Of a stretch of 64,000 bases of DNA, positions 49,651 through 62,267 are shown piece by piece (position 1 is the stretch's first letter; each line of letters starts with the position of its first letter). The stretch is from Baylisascaris procyonis (lineage: Eukaryota; Nematoda; Chromadorea; Rhabditida; Ascarididae), in the NCBI GenBank assembly GCA_037389465.1, contig JAZARR010000077.1, positions 620,001-684,000 on the forward strand, in the 5' to 3' direction. The notes beneath the pieces were generated by a model. It was not told the origin of the DNA. It made no database searches and was given only the letters and a program-made list of their open reading frames with translations. The translations under genes were made by a program, and so were the position numbers.

Positions 49651-52600
49651 TCATGGTTTAACGCAACACATTCTCTTGATGCGAATAGTTTATTAAGAAA
49701 GTGAGAGAGCAAGTTGATAGTTCTTAGGTAGACAAGCGTCTTTCAAAGAGGTGATGTTGCGCATTGCCGACATATAAATCTCTAACCGATGAAATCATTA
49801 TTCATTCCGTTTCGATTTTGAAAACAAAATTTTCCTGTTAAATCTTCCTAGAAATACTCAATTTTGCGGCGTTTCAGAACAAGCAATCGAAATAAGCGTG
49901 AGGGTGTAATGTTATAAAATCCGTAAAGGATTTCTCCTCAAAGCGTTTTTGCTCCTTTCGCTTGGTTGCAATGCTGTATGATGATCCGTCATATGCAATT
50001 CTCTTTTTAGTTCCCCATCGACACATTATATCCCATGAGAGTTGTGAGATGACTGCTCGAGTTGCAAACTTCATTGGCTAACCGCCATTCGAAGATGTTG
50101 CCTAGCATTGTGAGCAGCCAGTTGCGGGCATGATGTGCATAGAAGAAATCGCTTCCTCATATGTCTTTTAGTTTTTCATCTCCGTTTGTTCAGAAACGAT
50201 GACAACAGATTGCATCAACGGGGATACTTATTGCTTTCTACCCTTGAGTATGGAGGACATGCTTTAAGCTTAGCTCATCTAGCAAGTGCATGCCACTTGC
50301 ACAGAAATATTTGGGGGTGGTTAATTATGTTTTCGAAAGTTTAGTAGTGATCACAGCCACTGAAATTACATTGTTTTTTTATTATTTTCCGTTTGTTCGC
50401 AGACATGTACAGCTGCACATGGAAAATGTTTGTTGGCGTATCTCGATGTCTATTTCATCCTCAGTTTGACTCTGATTGGATTATACGGTATCCTTCCTGG
50501 TCGCCATGTTTTGTGCTCTGGTGTTAGATGCTATAACCACAGATTTGATGCATTTGTTTTGCACAGTTTCTGGAAAATAGAAAGTCCTCCAGTTCTCTTG
50601 CTCTCAAAAATGGGAAGAAAGTATAAATTTCCTTTCTTAACCCTCGGTTCGTTTCATCCGTTCGAATTGGAATATTAGCTAAGGCGCATTAAAATGCGCT
50701 GAGCGTTTCGTTGTGCCTATGACGTTGATGTTTACGCTGGCCTAATCATGTATCGGCTTGGCGAGGCAACGCGGTGCTTGTTGCCACGTAATGTACGAGC
50801 CGTCTTCCTCGACATGTTTTCCTTTGTGACTTATGTCGCATTGTTCACCGTTAAACACGATCGCCTTAAACATCCCATGTTTCGAGAAGTAACGCCGCCA
50901 GCGAATTGTCGATTAGATGCTGGTTGTTGATTTGAGGACGATGTTTGCACTTTTTCATTTCTTTCTTTCACTCTTGTCACCATGTCAGTATGGTCGATCA
51001 GAAGGGGTGGCGTGAACCTCTCAGCTGCATGTATAAGTGAATAATTAATGAAAATTCGACACTTTAGTGGTTCAGTTGTTTCAAATTTTAGTTTCATTCT
51101 AGTAGTTCATGGGAATCCGAAAGGTTCTGCTCTGGTTGGTCTAGAAGATTTGCCACCTGTATGAGTTTTCCGATTCTCTTTTCATCCAGTGTCTTCCGGT
51201 TTTTCAATCAAAAATAAACGATTTTTCGTGCAGGTCGCGGTACAATGAATTATTAAGTGGGTGGAGTTGCAAGCGAACCAGGAGCAGCAAGCACCTTAAA
51301 TGTCATTTAGTACCGACTTATGATGCTAGTGGACAATGTATATTTAACGGCGGGTGTCAACTGTCGCATAGAGTGATCATTTCAAAATCACCTTGGAATT
51401 GATCTTCGCATGCTAACATCTTATTCTCATGCCATTTCAGTCTCTTCATTTCTTGTGAGGTTTTTAGAAGCATTGTTTATTGTAGGTGAAAGTATTGAAT
51501 AATTGGTCGTTTGCCCGCCTTCTTTACATAGGTTGAACCACCATTATTGAGTGATGCTGTTCTAGAAGTGATGATGCGAAAATAAAGTTATCAGTGAGGC
51601 TGTCGATGTTCAACAGTGATCACAGTGTGCTCCGGGTTCTTTGCAGTTTCCGTTCTTACTGCAACATTGGCTAGTGAAGTTCAGATAAAAGCAGAAAGAA
51701 TGGGATATCGCGCCTATGAGTAATCTGAGGAAACTTCAGGCAGTCAGCGCAACAGCGAGAGCAAATGTGAACGCTACTCATTTAATTGATTTCCTCTAGC
51801 TTTTGCCGTCCGTTTTTTGTTTTGAACTTTTCAGTTTGTTTCCACGGGTAAAATGAGGTGATCACGTAGTAAAATGAATTTATTTCACATGAATTGGTGG
51901 AATATCGCTTCTCAAATAGTTGATATTTTCATCTTCATTTCCACAAATTAGTGATTTCTTTTTAACGAAGCGTCCACTAATAATGCTCTTGGTAGCTTAT
52001 AAATTGTGTACGCCTGAACTTACGCCGAAATTTACGTGAGTCTTCATATATGAAAGTTGTGATGTGGGGTCGTTGAAACATTGTACAATTTGTGTTGTCA
52101 TATTATAAGGAAATACGGTGCTGAAGAAGAAAAAAGGGAGAACAGTTGTGTGGTGGTTTGTGTCTGCAGTAGCAATATCCGATGAGCACATATGCGACTG
52201 CAAAATCTACACTGGATTGGTAACTATCCGGATGGAGGTGATGCGCTTTCGCGTGCCGCACACATGCGAGCAGTAAATCGTTCAAATAAAATGCCATCCT
52301 CACCGCGCTCTCATCGTTTTTCAACATCGTTCGGCGGTAGCCAGCTGCTGCTTGCATAGCTCGCATTGCTAGTGCTTTTATATTCTCTTCTTGTTTGCTT
52401 CTGCAGATCACTGTGCGTATCACGCGTACTATTCTGGAGTAGATGCCCACCTTTTTAGCACTATTGTCGTACTGGAAATAAAACGAATCTGAATGAAAGT
52501 GTAAATTTCGAGGTTAGAAATTAAGTTTAGCCTATTTCCGTCTGTTGTAGTTACTAAGGTTGAAACTAGCCGGGCATAAATGTGGCATTCTTATTGCTGC

Positions 52601-54093
52601 ACCAGGTTTAGGCGTTTCGAACCTACGTAGTGATGTGCAATTCTTAATTACTGTTTTTCTTGTCTCTCAGTGAGCCTCCACTGTTGGCCAGACTGAATAC
52701 TTGAGGTGAGCTGAACCGAGTGGCATATTTTGAACAGATAATAAGCTGCCAAATGACTTATATATATTTTTTGATACTTCCTGCCACTGGTAGCAGCTGA
52801 AGCAGTCATGGAGGTGATCGCATTTGTTGTTTCATTTGAAAGTACTGTTTATTTATATGCTTTTCAATAAAATTTGACGGGAAGAAAGTGCTGTAGTGAA
52901 ATCATGCTGCCCACGATTAAAAAAAAAAAATGAAATTTTTCTATCTCGTTTGCGAAACTGGCTATCTCTTGTCTTCAGTATGTTTAATTTCATTTATTGT
53001 TGTCTTTGGAATGAATGAATGGCATAAGAACTAGCATAAATTCGCAGGTTACCGCTCTTTTGTAACCGATAAGGCACTGTTCAAAGGTGATCTTGTTCCA
53101 GTTTACATAGGAAGCTCTTGTTAGACGTATGAGTTTGTTCTATGTGAGGTTTGTTGAGGGAGGATGAACATTCGATGAAAAGTTGACGATTAAAGTTGTG
53201 AGTAATTGAATCCTTCAACGGCGTTCACTGTTCAGCTGTAACTTTATGCTGTAAGCTACTACAACCTTTTTAGATGCTGCTGATGTTGCTATGGGAACAC
53301 ACTGTTTTCTTATAAATCCTTGCCCAGCTTTCATTCATTTCAAACTCAATAGAAATATTGGAGATTTCACGTCTTTTCAATCGCTTTCATATATTTGCCG
53401 AAGGGGGCTGTTCCAATTGTCGGTTTGTTTGTCTGTGTTTTTCTCTATATGTTCGTGTCAGTGATGTCCGTGTCTGTGCATCATAAAAGCACAGTTAACT
53501 TTTGGTCAGCTTTTCGCTTTCTGCTGCTCCGCTCAGCCTACTGAACCATCGGTAGCAGAATGCGACACTGACGCAAAAGTGAAAGTGATGATTCGATTTA
53601 GAGTGAATGTTGTCAGTTTCCACGAATGTTTATGAACATGTTTGAGTTTTTTTATTCTGTCTTTGCAGTGTCAGAATATTTGGCATGTTCAGTGTCGTTG
53701 CTTATTGGTTAAGTTTGGTATGTCGATTTTGTAATGCCGATATCCCTAACTTTTTTTTTATTGTTGAGTTGCGAATACTCGGATGTAACAAAGTCAGCTC
53801 ACTCGAATCATTATTAAGATAACGTATTTTCGTGATCCGTCATTCCTTCTTCACCCTCTTTCATGTCCCTCCACCTCAATTTCTGTGGTAGCAGCTCGCT
53901 GTTGCTGAGTAAAATTCGTAGCTGACCAACTGGCATGTCCGGGGAAAGTCAACTTAATGAATCTCAGATCAATGAGGTGAATTGCTGGAGTGACCTTAAG
54001 GTAGCTGAGCGGAATGCAATTTCAAACGATCTCATATAACAGAAGCATAGAGGTGCACTCATGAAATGTAAACTGGGAATAGCTGCTAAGAGA

Positions 54094-54133
54094 GTGGCTT
54101 GACTTGTGAAACAGTGGCCTGACTTGTGAATCT
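54094..54133 (+). repeat. 20-bp tandem duplication
   Basis: Two adjacent copies of GTGGCTTGACTTGTGAAACA, the second with three changes. Confidence 0.75.
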
Positions 54134-54447
54134 ATTTTCTCGAGTTGTTTTTCGTGAACGTTTTCCTGTCGAAAGGCGCCGATGTGTGTTAAACTGTCAG
54201 CTGCTATAACGTGATACAGCTGCCGGAGCGATGTTTCACGACCGTTTTTTCGATACTGCAATTTCCGAGTTCTTGCTTCCTCTGTGAGTTTTATCGCTCA
54301 CTGCGTTGCCCCGTAGCTGATAAGCGTTATCATTTTTTGGCTGGAGAGTTGCAGTTTGTGGCTTAAATAATTTTTTCGATATATGGAGGTAAATCAAGTG
54401 AGACAGAATATTCACTAAACTTGATCAAATAAATCTTTTTTTTTAAG

Positions 54448-54558
54448 ATGACGATCTCTTGGGATCCGCCGGCAATCGATCAGCGAAACGGCAACATCAC
54501 GTATTATCGTGCAATTTTGACGCCTCTACAGCCGGGCGAGCCGAAACTCGATCAGAAC
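54448..54558 (+). CDS. ptp-3: LAR-type receptor tyrosine phosphatase, exon: first half of FN3-7
   Basis: Phase 0 in and out (AGAAC|GTAGGT). It encodes MTISWDPPAIDQRNGNITY and then YRAILTPLQPGEPKLDQN. The WDPP-x-x-x-x-RNG-x-I-x-Y pattern is the strongest single match to LAR FN3-7 (WDPPVLAERNGRIISY in vertebrates, from memory). It contains the sequon NIT, and a second sequon, NVT, forms across the junction with the next exon. It is flanked by introns of 10.5 and 5.8 kb. Confidence 0.88.
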
Positions 54559-56345
54559 GTAGGTTTTTTTTTCTGATTTCGGTTTTCTGCCTTTTCATTT
54601 TGCACCTGTTTTTGTTCCGAGGCAGGTTTTTTTTTTCTTAAGTAGAAATTTGGCGGTGTAGTCTGAGGTGGTTTATAACTGAATGCTTTTATCGAGTTTG
54701 TATTGGATAGTTGATGAATGAAGCGGCACCATCACTGCAGTATACTCGTCATTTGTTAATGAAGAATGCCGCATAACCGAGAGCTACCAAAGATCTTTCA
54801 GTTGGGCAGAAAGATCGGGAGTACGCTTCAAGTGGCCGCTTTATCAACTGCTTGCTGCATGCAATTTTTCTGCGATGGCGATCGCTTTGGGTGTGGCATC
54901 TTGTCTTGAACATAAAATTTCCTTAATCACAAAACTTCCCAATTTCAGACACTTTACGGTATTCAAGCATTTAAGTGTGCGCATTGTTTCTATATAATTT
55001 TCGCACCTATCTGCAAATTCTAATATAAAGGTGCTGTTTGATGTCACTGAAGCGTGCAGAATACTTATTCTACCCGAGTTCACTTTCCCGAAACTAGGAA
55101 CATTTTGGAAATTAGACGGGATATCCATAAAGTGATAGAGGCACCAGCTGTTTATGTATATAGGTTCATACATTTATGTGTGTCATAAGAAAAATACGTG
55201 ATCTGATCAACGTTGTTAGTTTGTTTGGATGGAGTAACCTCGAAAGCATGGCTTTCTGCCATTGTGGTTGCGTCATCTGATGTTCTGTGATGAGAGATTA
55301 TCATAAGTCCTCATATGCAGATCAGTTGTTTTGTTCCTATCATTTTCTAGATGTTCCGAGTCGATGTCGACTCCAAAATGACAGTAAAAATCCATTCTCC
55401 TGCTTCCGTCCGTTTAGCTTCTTTTTGAGTTTTTTCACAGATTAGCATCGAGCATTCCAGATGGCTTCCACCATAATCCTTTTCCGTTTGAACTAAATAT
55501 CATGAGGTATAGTGAGACTCAAAATCACGCTGCTGTAATAGGAGTGTGTGATGGGAAGGGAAACAAAAAATCCAGAGGAAAAACATTGATGAAATAGTGA
55601 TGGTTTTCAGAAACAACTCAACCACGTGCCCCAAAAACATTGTCACAAAGCTGTGATTGCTTACTGCGGGTCTGTTCTGATGTGCGATATGCTGTTGTGA
55701 CCTGCTTGACTTGTTTGTGACATTGCAGTGATTGAAAATGTGCAAAGGCGTCTCACTGATATTGCGTTCACTAAACTTTGTTTCGACACTCATCAAATCA
55801 ATTGGCTTACTATGCTGTTTGCATGGGTTGCTAAAGAATAATGGCATGAACATAAGTTTCCGCCATCCAAGAAAACGTGTGCCACAACTAACGTTTTGAA
55901 GTGCTTTTATTGTGTCATGTTGTGTGACCATCGATTATTCTCCCTGAAAAATCGTAAAGCCAGGTAGTTTTGAAAGTTTCGTGAAGCATCTAAGTCATTC
56001 TGATTTCCAGTCTGTTATGAATCTTGTCTTTCAAATATTCATTGTAATTGTCTCTGTGATGATTCTTTCGCGTTCTCTCCTTTCTGTTTTTCAACCCAAG
56101 TTTCTTTTCGTGTTCTGTACGGTTGCAGCAGGACGTGTGCCTACCTCTGTTTTGCCACTTTCATCGACTGTCTGTAGCCGTTCCATCTTCTCATCTCTAT
56201 ATGCTTACAACTTTTTGTAGTTATGTTTTGTAATACTTTGAACAAGTCGAGTACTGTGCGTGCTGCTGTATTGCAACAACGTGCAGAATCCCTGGGGTGC
56301 CGTAACTCTTTCAAAGTGAAACAGTTTGCGGCTCGTAGTGTCTGC

Positions 56346-56463
56346 TTACAAATATCCATCTATCTTACACTGAACGATGCTCAGAAATCTTGGGCAAATT
56401 TCGCTTTCTCCCCATCCTCCGTCTTAATCAATATGCCATCATCGTCCGTTGTAAAAGAAGAGG
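56346..56463 (-). pseudogene. possible LINE relic, region before the RT domain
   Basis: Minus-strand reading gives SSSFTTDDDGILIKTEDGEK and then AKFAQDF-stop-ASFSV. This resembles the segment just ahead of the RT domain in CR1-like elements (x-L-x-D-x-DG-x-x-I-T-x-x-x-EKA-x-x-x-x-FF-x-SVF), with an in-frame stop. No RT core was recognised on the downstream side, so the identity is tentative. Confidence 0.3.
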
Positions 56464-57841
56464 AACATGATTTCCGCTACACAGTGATATGCGTTTCTGC
56501 AAGGATTTTGGGAAGTATTCAGATCTCTACGTCATCTTTCAGTGAATCTAGTCTAAAACCTCTCTTCCCTTCTTCTGCCTCAGCTCTTCGACTTTTTACT
56601 CGATTGCTTTCAAGGCACTAGCTTCGTTTTACTGTCGTATTTTGGCCTCTCAAATCTCAGTATATTTTAATCTTGATGGGCTCAGAAATCCACATAGTGC
56701 TTGGAGCAACAACTATCTTGCCCTCAATTAAGCCAGACGATTCTTTTTTATATGCTGTCTTTAAAGTTATTCCCAGGCATCTTTTTTTCTTCATTGTTAA
56801 CTGAAAAAAATCCGAAATATTTTTGTTTCTTGGGCGGAATGAAAAGTTATCTACCATCCGGTTATTTAGTTCTGCATTTCTTTGAACTACTCTATCAGGC
56901 ATTTTTGTTCGTTTTTAGGAGTCCTTTTTTATCTTCCGTCTTTTATGTGGTCTCGTATTTTTCGCTAACAGGAGAATTTGAGTCGCTTTGTTTGGTTCGA
57001 ACTTGATGAACATACCTGTGGAGTTTGCCGTCATAAACGATGAGCTCATTTTTGGATCATTCTGCGTTCGAATAAACGAGGACCTGCTGTGCGGGATGTC
57101 TCGTTTGTTATGTGAGTCCAACACAGTTTCTCCTTCCGCTGAAATTCCTCAATTTTTTTCAACTTCCTAACCATTCTTGCTTATAAGAAGACTGTCTTTT
57201 TGCCATTGATATCTCATTGCTTCTAATTGGGGTCTCTTGAAGTATACTGCAGTTCTGTATTAAGCAACCTACTTGTTCAACTTGCGTCATCCATCATGTG
57301 TGGTCTTCGTCTTCAGAAAACCGCTTTTAACTTCTTAGAAGTGCTACTGAAGGTTATATCTTCAAACTGCAATTGCAATTAGAGCTTCAGCAGTTGTTGG
57401 TGTGCATTAATTTATAACGATCTATTTATATACGCCTTGTGAATTTGCTAGCCTGTTATTGCGAATTGATTTACACACGTATTCGCTGTCATCTAGTTCC
57501 AACTCCGCAGTCAAAAAAAAAAATGACAGCAATGAAATTTGATTGATAAGTTAACTTACCACGAAATAATCTTTCATTCCGCTCTCGTTTTCGGTGATCT
57601 TCTTCTGCGTTTTATTTTTTCTGCATTTACTTAAAATTAGGTTTTTTGGAGGAAACTTCATCGTTATACACATGAGGGACCGTCGCCATTTCATTTTCTT
57701 CTAGTGTTCACGTAAGCGATTTATTGGGCTGGTTTACGGGAATACATATCATGCCAGCCTTACTGGTATACTGATCTCGTATTGTCTTTTGAAAACGTAA
57801 TGAATGCAATGGAGGTCATTAGAAAGTGGCGGCGTCGACTG

Positions 57842-57864
57842 TTTTTTTTTTTTTTTTTTTTTTT
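57842..57864. repeat. poly(T) run of 23
   Basis: Uninterrupted T23 inside the 5.8-kb intron. Confidence 0.8.
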
Positions 57865-60315
57865 GGTATTCCAGGAATTGATAGTCCTCCATACGAGCGG
57901 TTGTTCCAAATTTTTTAAGCGATTCTTTTGCAGTAAAAAATAGAAATTGCAGAACTTGTGCAAATGAGAGATTTGCTATAGGATGTGCAAAGGAATAGAT
58001 TCTGGTTTTAAAGAAATTCAAAGTACGCATGACGGGCGTCTTAACTTTGAGCAAACGTTTATCCCAAAATGTACATATCTGAAAACGGGGCAGTCTGTTG
58101 AAATAGTTAGGGTATCTTTATGTATTTAAACACAAACGTTTCAAATAAGTATGGCTCCATCCAACGTTTGACAAATTTCTTTCGTTTAATGATTTCCGCT
58201 TATTCCAGCGTGTTCATTCGTTGGAAAAGGGAGAGATTTTTCCTCCTCTTCCAATACTTATATTGAGTATTGTACCAGCTCAACTAAGAAATTCCAGAAA
58301 TAGCCGTCATTTTCTTGGACGGGTGGATAAGTGAATGATTGTACAACAATATATACTCTCGGGTGCCATGCAGTTTCTTTCTCACGCATGTTTCGAAAGT
58401 GTTGAGAAGTGCATATATTTGTATAGTTGAGTGAACTTGCGTTATGCTTGTTATGTCGACTGCTTGCCTGGATCGGAATCGTTCACTAACTAAGGCATCC
58501 CTTTTTCTCGTGTTCGATGGTATGAGACAACTCTGGAAGCAGGACCACCTGCGTTGATTGGAAATAGAGTGACATAGAATAGGAGAGCGCTGGTGAAAGT
58601 TTTGAGCCCCGTGAAGTTCTTGAGGGAGGTGCTTTACGGAGTCAGTCAGTGATGCATGTTTTTAAATTTTAGCACATACTTGGTTCACTATTCCTTAGCT
58701 CATCTTTCCAAATGTTCAACCTTTTTTAAACGTAGACATCTGTATGTTGACACTCGCATAGAGCGCTTTTGCCCTCAGTTTTCCGGTTTTTCACTCATTA
58801 TTCCAGAACCTACCTTAATCGCATGCCATGTGCCGAATTCGCGCTCACTTGGGGAGGTGCACGTCGAAAGAATTGTCTTTTTCCTTAGTGAGTATGAAAC
58901 GCGATTTGGAGCTTAAGATGACGGAGGGGGTAGAAAAGGCATTGAACATTTTTATGACCCTGGTGAATTTCAATTAATCTTCCGATGGCAGAGCGTCCAT
59001 TCATTTCTCCTTAGTTCCTAGATAATTGTCTATAGGGCATCCATTATTTATGTGTAGTTGCCTGCATATGAACGAAAGCACTCATATACATATATTAGGG
59101 CGCCAAAACTAAGATTTCGTGTGGTTATGAGAATTGCAAACTGCAGCAATTATGTCTGGATATAGCATGTACTACGGCGTACGTAGTTGCTTTTGCGTCC
59201 CTCTTCTTGAGCCTAATCGAACAAGACTAGTAACGATTAGATATTTAGAGAACGTTTTTCATTTTCGACAGCCAAACGTGTTTTCATAGCTAAACATTGC
59301 TTCAGTGAGCGGAATTCTTCCTTCCATCTTGTTTGCATTCCTGCATGTAAGCAGCGTTTCCTCGCTTGAAAGCTGCTGATTAAAAAACACTCATCCATGC
59401 TTTGCTTTATAGGGGTACCGCTCAGAAAAAGGCTTGAACTCCGTACTTACAAATTGGAAAGCACTCATATTGCCCAACGAAAACTGATTGTAGTACTTCC
59501 TCTCTTAGACTTCTTGGGAGTTTTGTTTTCAAGCTTAAAATTGTTTCGTTCAGTTTCCCCCGTCAGTTCATAATCCTGCGCTCATATTAAGAGGCAAGAA
59601 AAGGGATTATTGCTTCTATGGCTAAGAAAAGTGGCTTTCTAAAAGCTTTACTTCCTTGACGATATCTTGCTGTGAGCGCATGAAAGTATGCCGCATTGCA
59701 AATCTGCCTTTTTCCTCGGCTGTTAGATGTAGGCTTCCCATTGATCATAAAATGAGTGAACGATGCCGCGACGTGAACCTGCTTATTAAACCAAATAGCT
59801 TCTGTCATTTAGAACACTTCTCGCTCATTGGTTTTCTATTGAACCCCTTTTTTTGATTGCAGTGAGGTGTTTCTGTCTGAAAAAAAAGCAACACAGAAGA
59901 GGAAAAAATTAAGGCTGGGAGGGAGGAAGGGGAAGAGGTGCTGATTACGGAAGGAGATTGCAAGTCGGCGTTGTTGCCATTCACTTCGGTCGCCCTGCAA
60001 TGGAAGCAGAAAGTAATAACGTTGTTGCTACGAACTTTACGCTAAAATTTTCCATGGGATTGCTTAGGTGAAAACAAATGTCGAAAACGTTCACTTAGGA
60101 GGTTGATGTAGAAGTTTCATACATAGGATGACCTCATTTCAAGTTTTAGGAAAAAAGCAGTTTTAGGAGAGTTTTATCGCTGCATCACTAATGCTCTTCT
60201 AACAGGTCGTGACAATGAGCGCTTGTGTGCAATGTGTGCCGCGCGACTATTTAGGCTTAAGGTGCTCTCATGTTTGTGTTCGTGGAACAGTGATCTCAGG
60301 TGTCTACATTTCCAG

Positions 60316-60445
60316 GTAACCAATGGTCGATCTGTAGCATACGACGTCAGTTCACGCAAAGCCTACACGTTCAAAGTGGCTGCGGCTACCATGAAAGGAT
60401 TGGGTCCTTATTCGCCTGTGCTTTCGATAGATCCAGATCTGGCTG
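60316..60445 (+). CDS. ptp-3: LAR-type receptor tyrosine phosphatase, exon: end of FN3-7
   Basis: Phase 0 in, phase 1 out (GCTG|GTTAGT). It encodes VTNGRSVAYDVSSRKAYTFK, then VAAATMKGLGPYSPVLSID and PDLAG as linker. The AYTFKV-A strand and the K/S-G-L/S-GPYSP turn match the SKGSGPLSPS end of LAR FN3-7. If spliced as drawn, the next exon should open FN3-8; it is not in the remaining 3.5 kb, so it lies beyond the window. In vertebrate LAR this domain is followed by FN3-8, the juxtamembrane cleavage region, a membrane segment and two phosphatase domains. Confidence 0.88.
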
Positions 60446-61394
60446 GTTAGTCTTTCGGATTTGAAACCATCACGCTTTCAGGATGCACTATTTATGAGAG
60501 AGGAGAGTGTTATAATTCAGAAATTTTTTCCGAAATGCTGTTAACTATGTTACGGTCTTGTTGCGATAGGTTCGCTATCTTAAACCGTTTTTTTTGGCAC
60601 ATATCGATCGTGAAGCGAGCTAGGGTTCACTTCATGCTGCTTTCTTCTTGAAGGCGGATGTAGTGGCGAGGATGATTTAGTCATCTCGAATGGCAGGAGA
60701 TGATTGACAATGTGATGCATCTTAGATCAGTTTTGTAATAGGATATGTGGTTGTTGTTCAAAGTGAGGCACAGCCATTTTCTGAGCTAATTGGGATTTAC
60801 TCCTGTCAGTATGAGCAATGCACTTATCCTGAAGTCCCTTCACGAGTAATTTCATCGGTAATAGGTACTGTTGCAATTACTTTCATTAATTGCGGGTCCA
60901 GAGCTCCGTTGTCTTCAGTGAAGCAGGCATTCGTGTTTGTGAGAATGTTTGATTATATGCATGGCATGTTTTGTTTTGTATGCGTGCGACCTGTATCTCG
61001 ATTTCTTCGTCACTTTGTTTTATACGCGTGATTTCAGTATTGTTAACCTTATGCTCAGTGAACAATTGGGTTGCCAACTCGTTATTTTTCAAGTGGCAGC
61101 TACATGCGGCGTTTTTTGAAATTTTTGCACGAATAGTTTCTTTGCTCTCATTCATGGAAGTATGCTAAATTGAAGTGTCGAGATAAGTAAAAATAAGTAT
61201 GGAAACATGGAACGAACAGCTGCCCACTGCAGAACTGCGCAGACGTTTGCTTTCGAACATCCTTCCTGCAGTTTCTTCGCATGTGTTTCTTTCTGCCATC
61301 TGTATTGTTGATGCAGCATGGAAAGGATTTTCTCGACCTTATTTGTTCCAGATCGTAGCGTCGATTTCGATGTTATTTTGCTTGCACTGCTGCT

Positions 61395-61447
61395 CCTTAA
61401 CGTATATTTAACTTAACGTATACTTAACGTATGCTCCTTAACGTGTA
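61395..61447 (+). repeat. short tandem array, CTTAACGTATA-type units
   Basis: Four units related to CTTAACGTATA / CCTTAACGTGTA in about 53 bp, with the longer word TGCTCCTTAACGT present at both ends. Confidence 0.75.
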
Positions 61448-62255
61448 CAGTAATATATTGTTGCCTTATAATGTTGAAAAGCTATTTAGAGGCGAAACTT
61501 GTAATTTCCGTTTTTTTTTCTCTAAAAACATCTGATTTTGCATTTGTTGTCTCTGTTGCATAGGCGACTCGACAGTTACGATCATTTGAGATAGTAGCTG
61601 CCCGCTTCGCAGCACTGGCTGGCTTCTTGGTTGTAAGCTCCTTACTTTTTTGTGTCATATGATCTTAATTTGCTAACGACTTTTCTGATTTGAGCATCAC
61701 AGCGAGGATATTCGCTACAGGGAGGTTCGAACAAGGGAACACGCTTACGCGTCTTTGGGTGTTGAGAGGAGAATGAGTAAACTGCATTATTAGCGTAACA
61801 GTATTGATATTGCATTAGCTGAGTTGTTCTGTCTTCTCTTCCAATGTAAAAATATTAATGGATGTTATCATTATGCACTCAGCCATAAAAGACTTTACAA
61901 TATTGCTGAAAAGGTGAGCTACCAAAACGATTTGTTTTTATATGCTTTCAACTGCAGTTTGTTAGTGAAGTGTAGGATTTGAAGACGATGATCGGTTCGT
62001 TTCCGTTCTCGTTTGCTGTGTTTTGCAGCCTTTCGTATAGTGACGCTATGTGGTGCTAAGGCTTTCCGCTATACGAACGCAATGTTTATATGTTCGCAAG
62101 CGTTTCACTAAGCGTCTTTCGTCTATAAAAAGTGTATACACTAACGCGTTAAAAGCTCTCTGAAACTATCATTTAAGAGGTTCGTCTACTAACTTTTGCT
62201 GACCCACTATATCCTTCACTCGGGCCAAAGATTTTTGTTCTTTTTTGGAGGTACT

Positions 62256-62267
62256 GAAACGAGGCTT
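62256..62267 (+). repeat. target-site duplication, left copy
   Basis: GAAACGAGGCTT directly 5' of the RTE fragment. Confidence 0.88.

Larger units (their letters stand above)
43933..54447 (+). other. ptp-3: 10.5-kb intron within FN3-7
   Basis: Donor GTTAGC; acceptor CTTTTTTTTTAAG at 54447 (AAG rather than CAG, with a strong T tract). It contains a 16-bp-stem hairpin (44225-44261), a possible nested small gene (48125-48697), a copy of the LINE 3' repeat (49540-49650) and a 20-bp tandem duplication (54094-54133). Coding-like but unassigned open stretches lie at 47236-47433 (+), 50403-50678 (+) and 52103-52450 (-). Confidence 0.8.
54559..60315 (+). other. ptp-3: 5.8-kb intron within FN3-7
   Basis: Donor GTAGGT and acceptor CATTTCCAG; phase 0. 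It holds possible LINE relics at 56346-56463 (-) and 55710-55837 (+), a T23 run (57842-57864) and a purine-rich tract around 59880-59940. Confidence 0.85.

Noticed and set aside
55500..55931. Minus-strand open frame of 143 codons
   Set aside because: One of the longest frames in the window, but no motif, no splice context and hydrophobic/T-run composition at its end; the opposite strand carries the LINE-like scrap.
56223..56621. Plus-strand open frame of 132 codons
   Set aside because: Ser-rich, with no recognisable domain; it overlaps the minus-strand LINE-like relic and is probably its antisense shadow.
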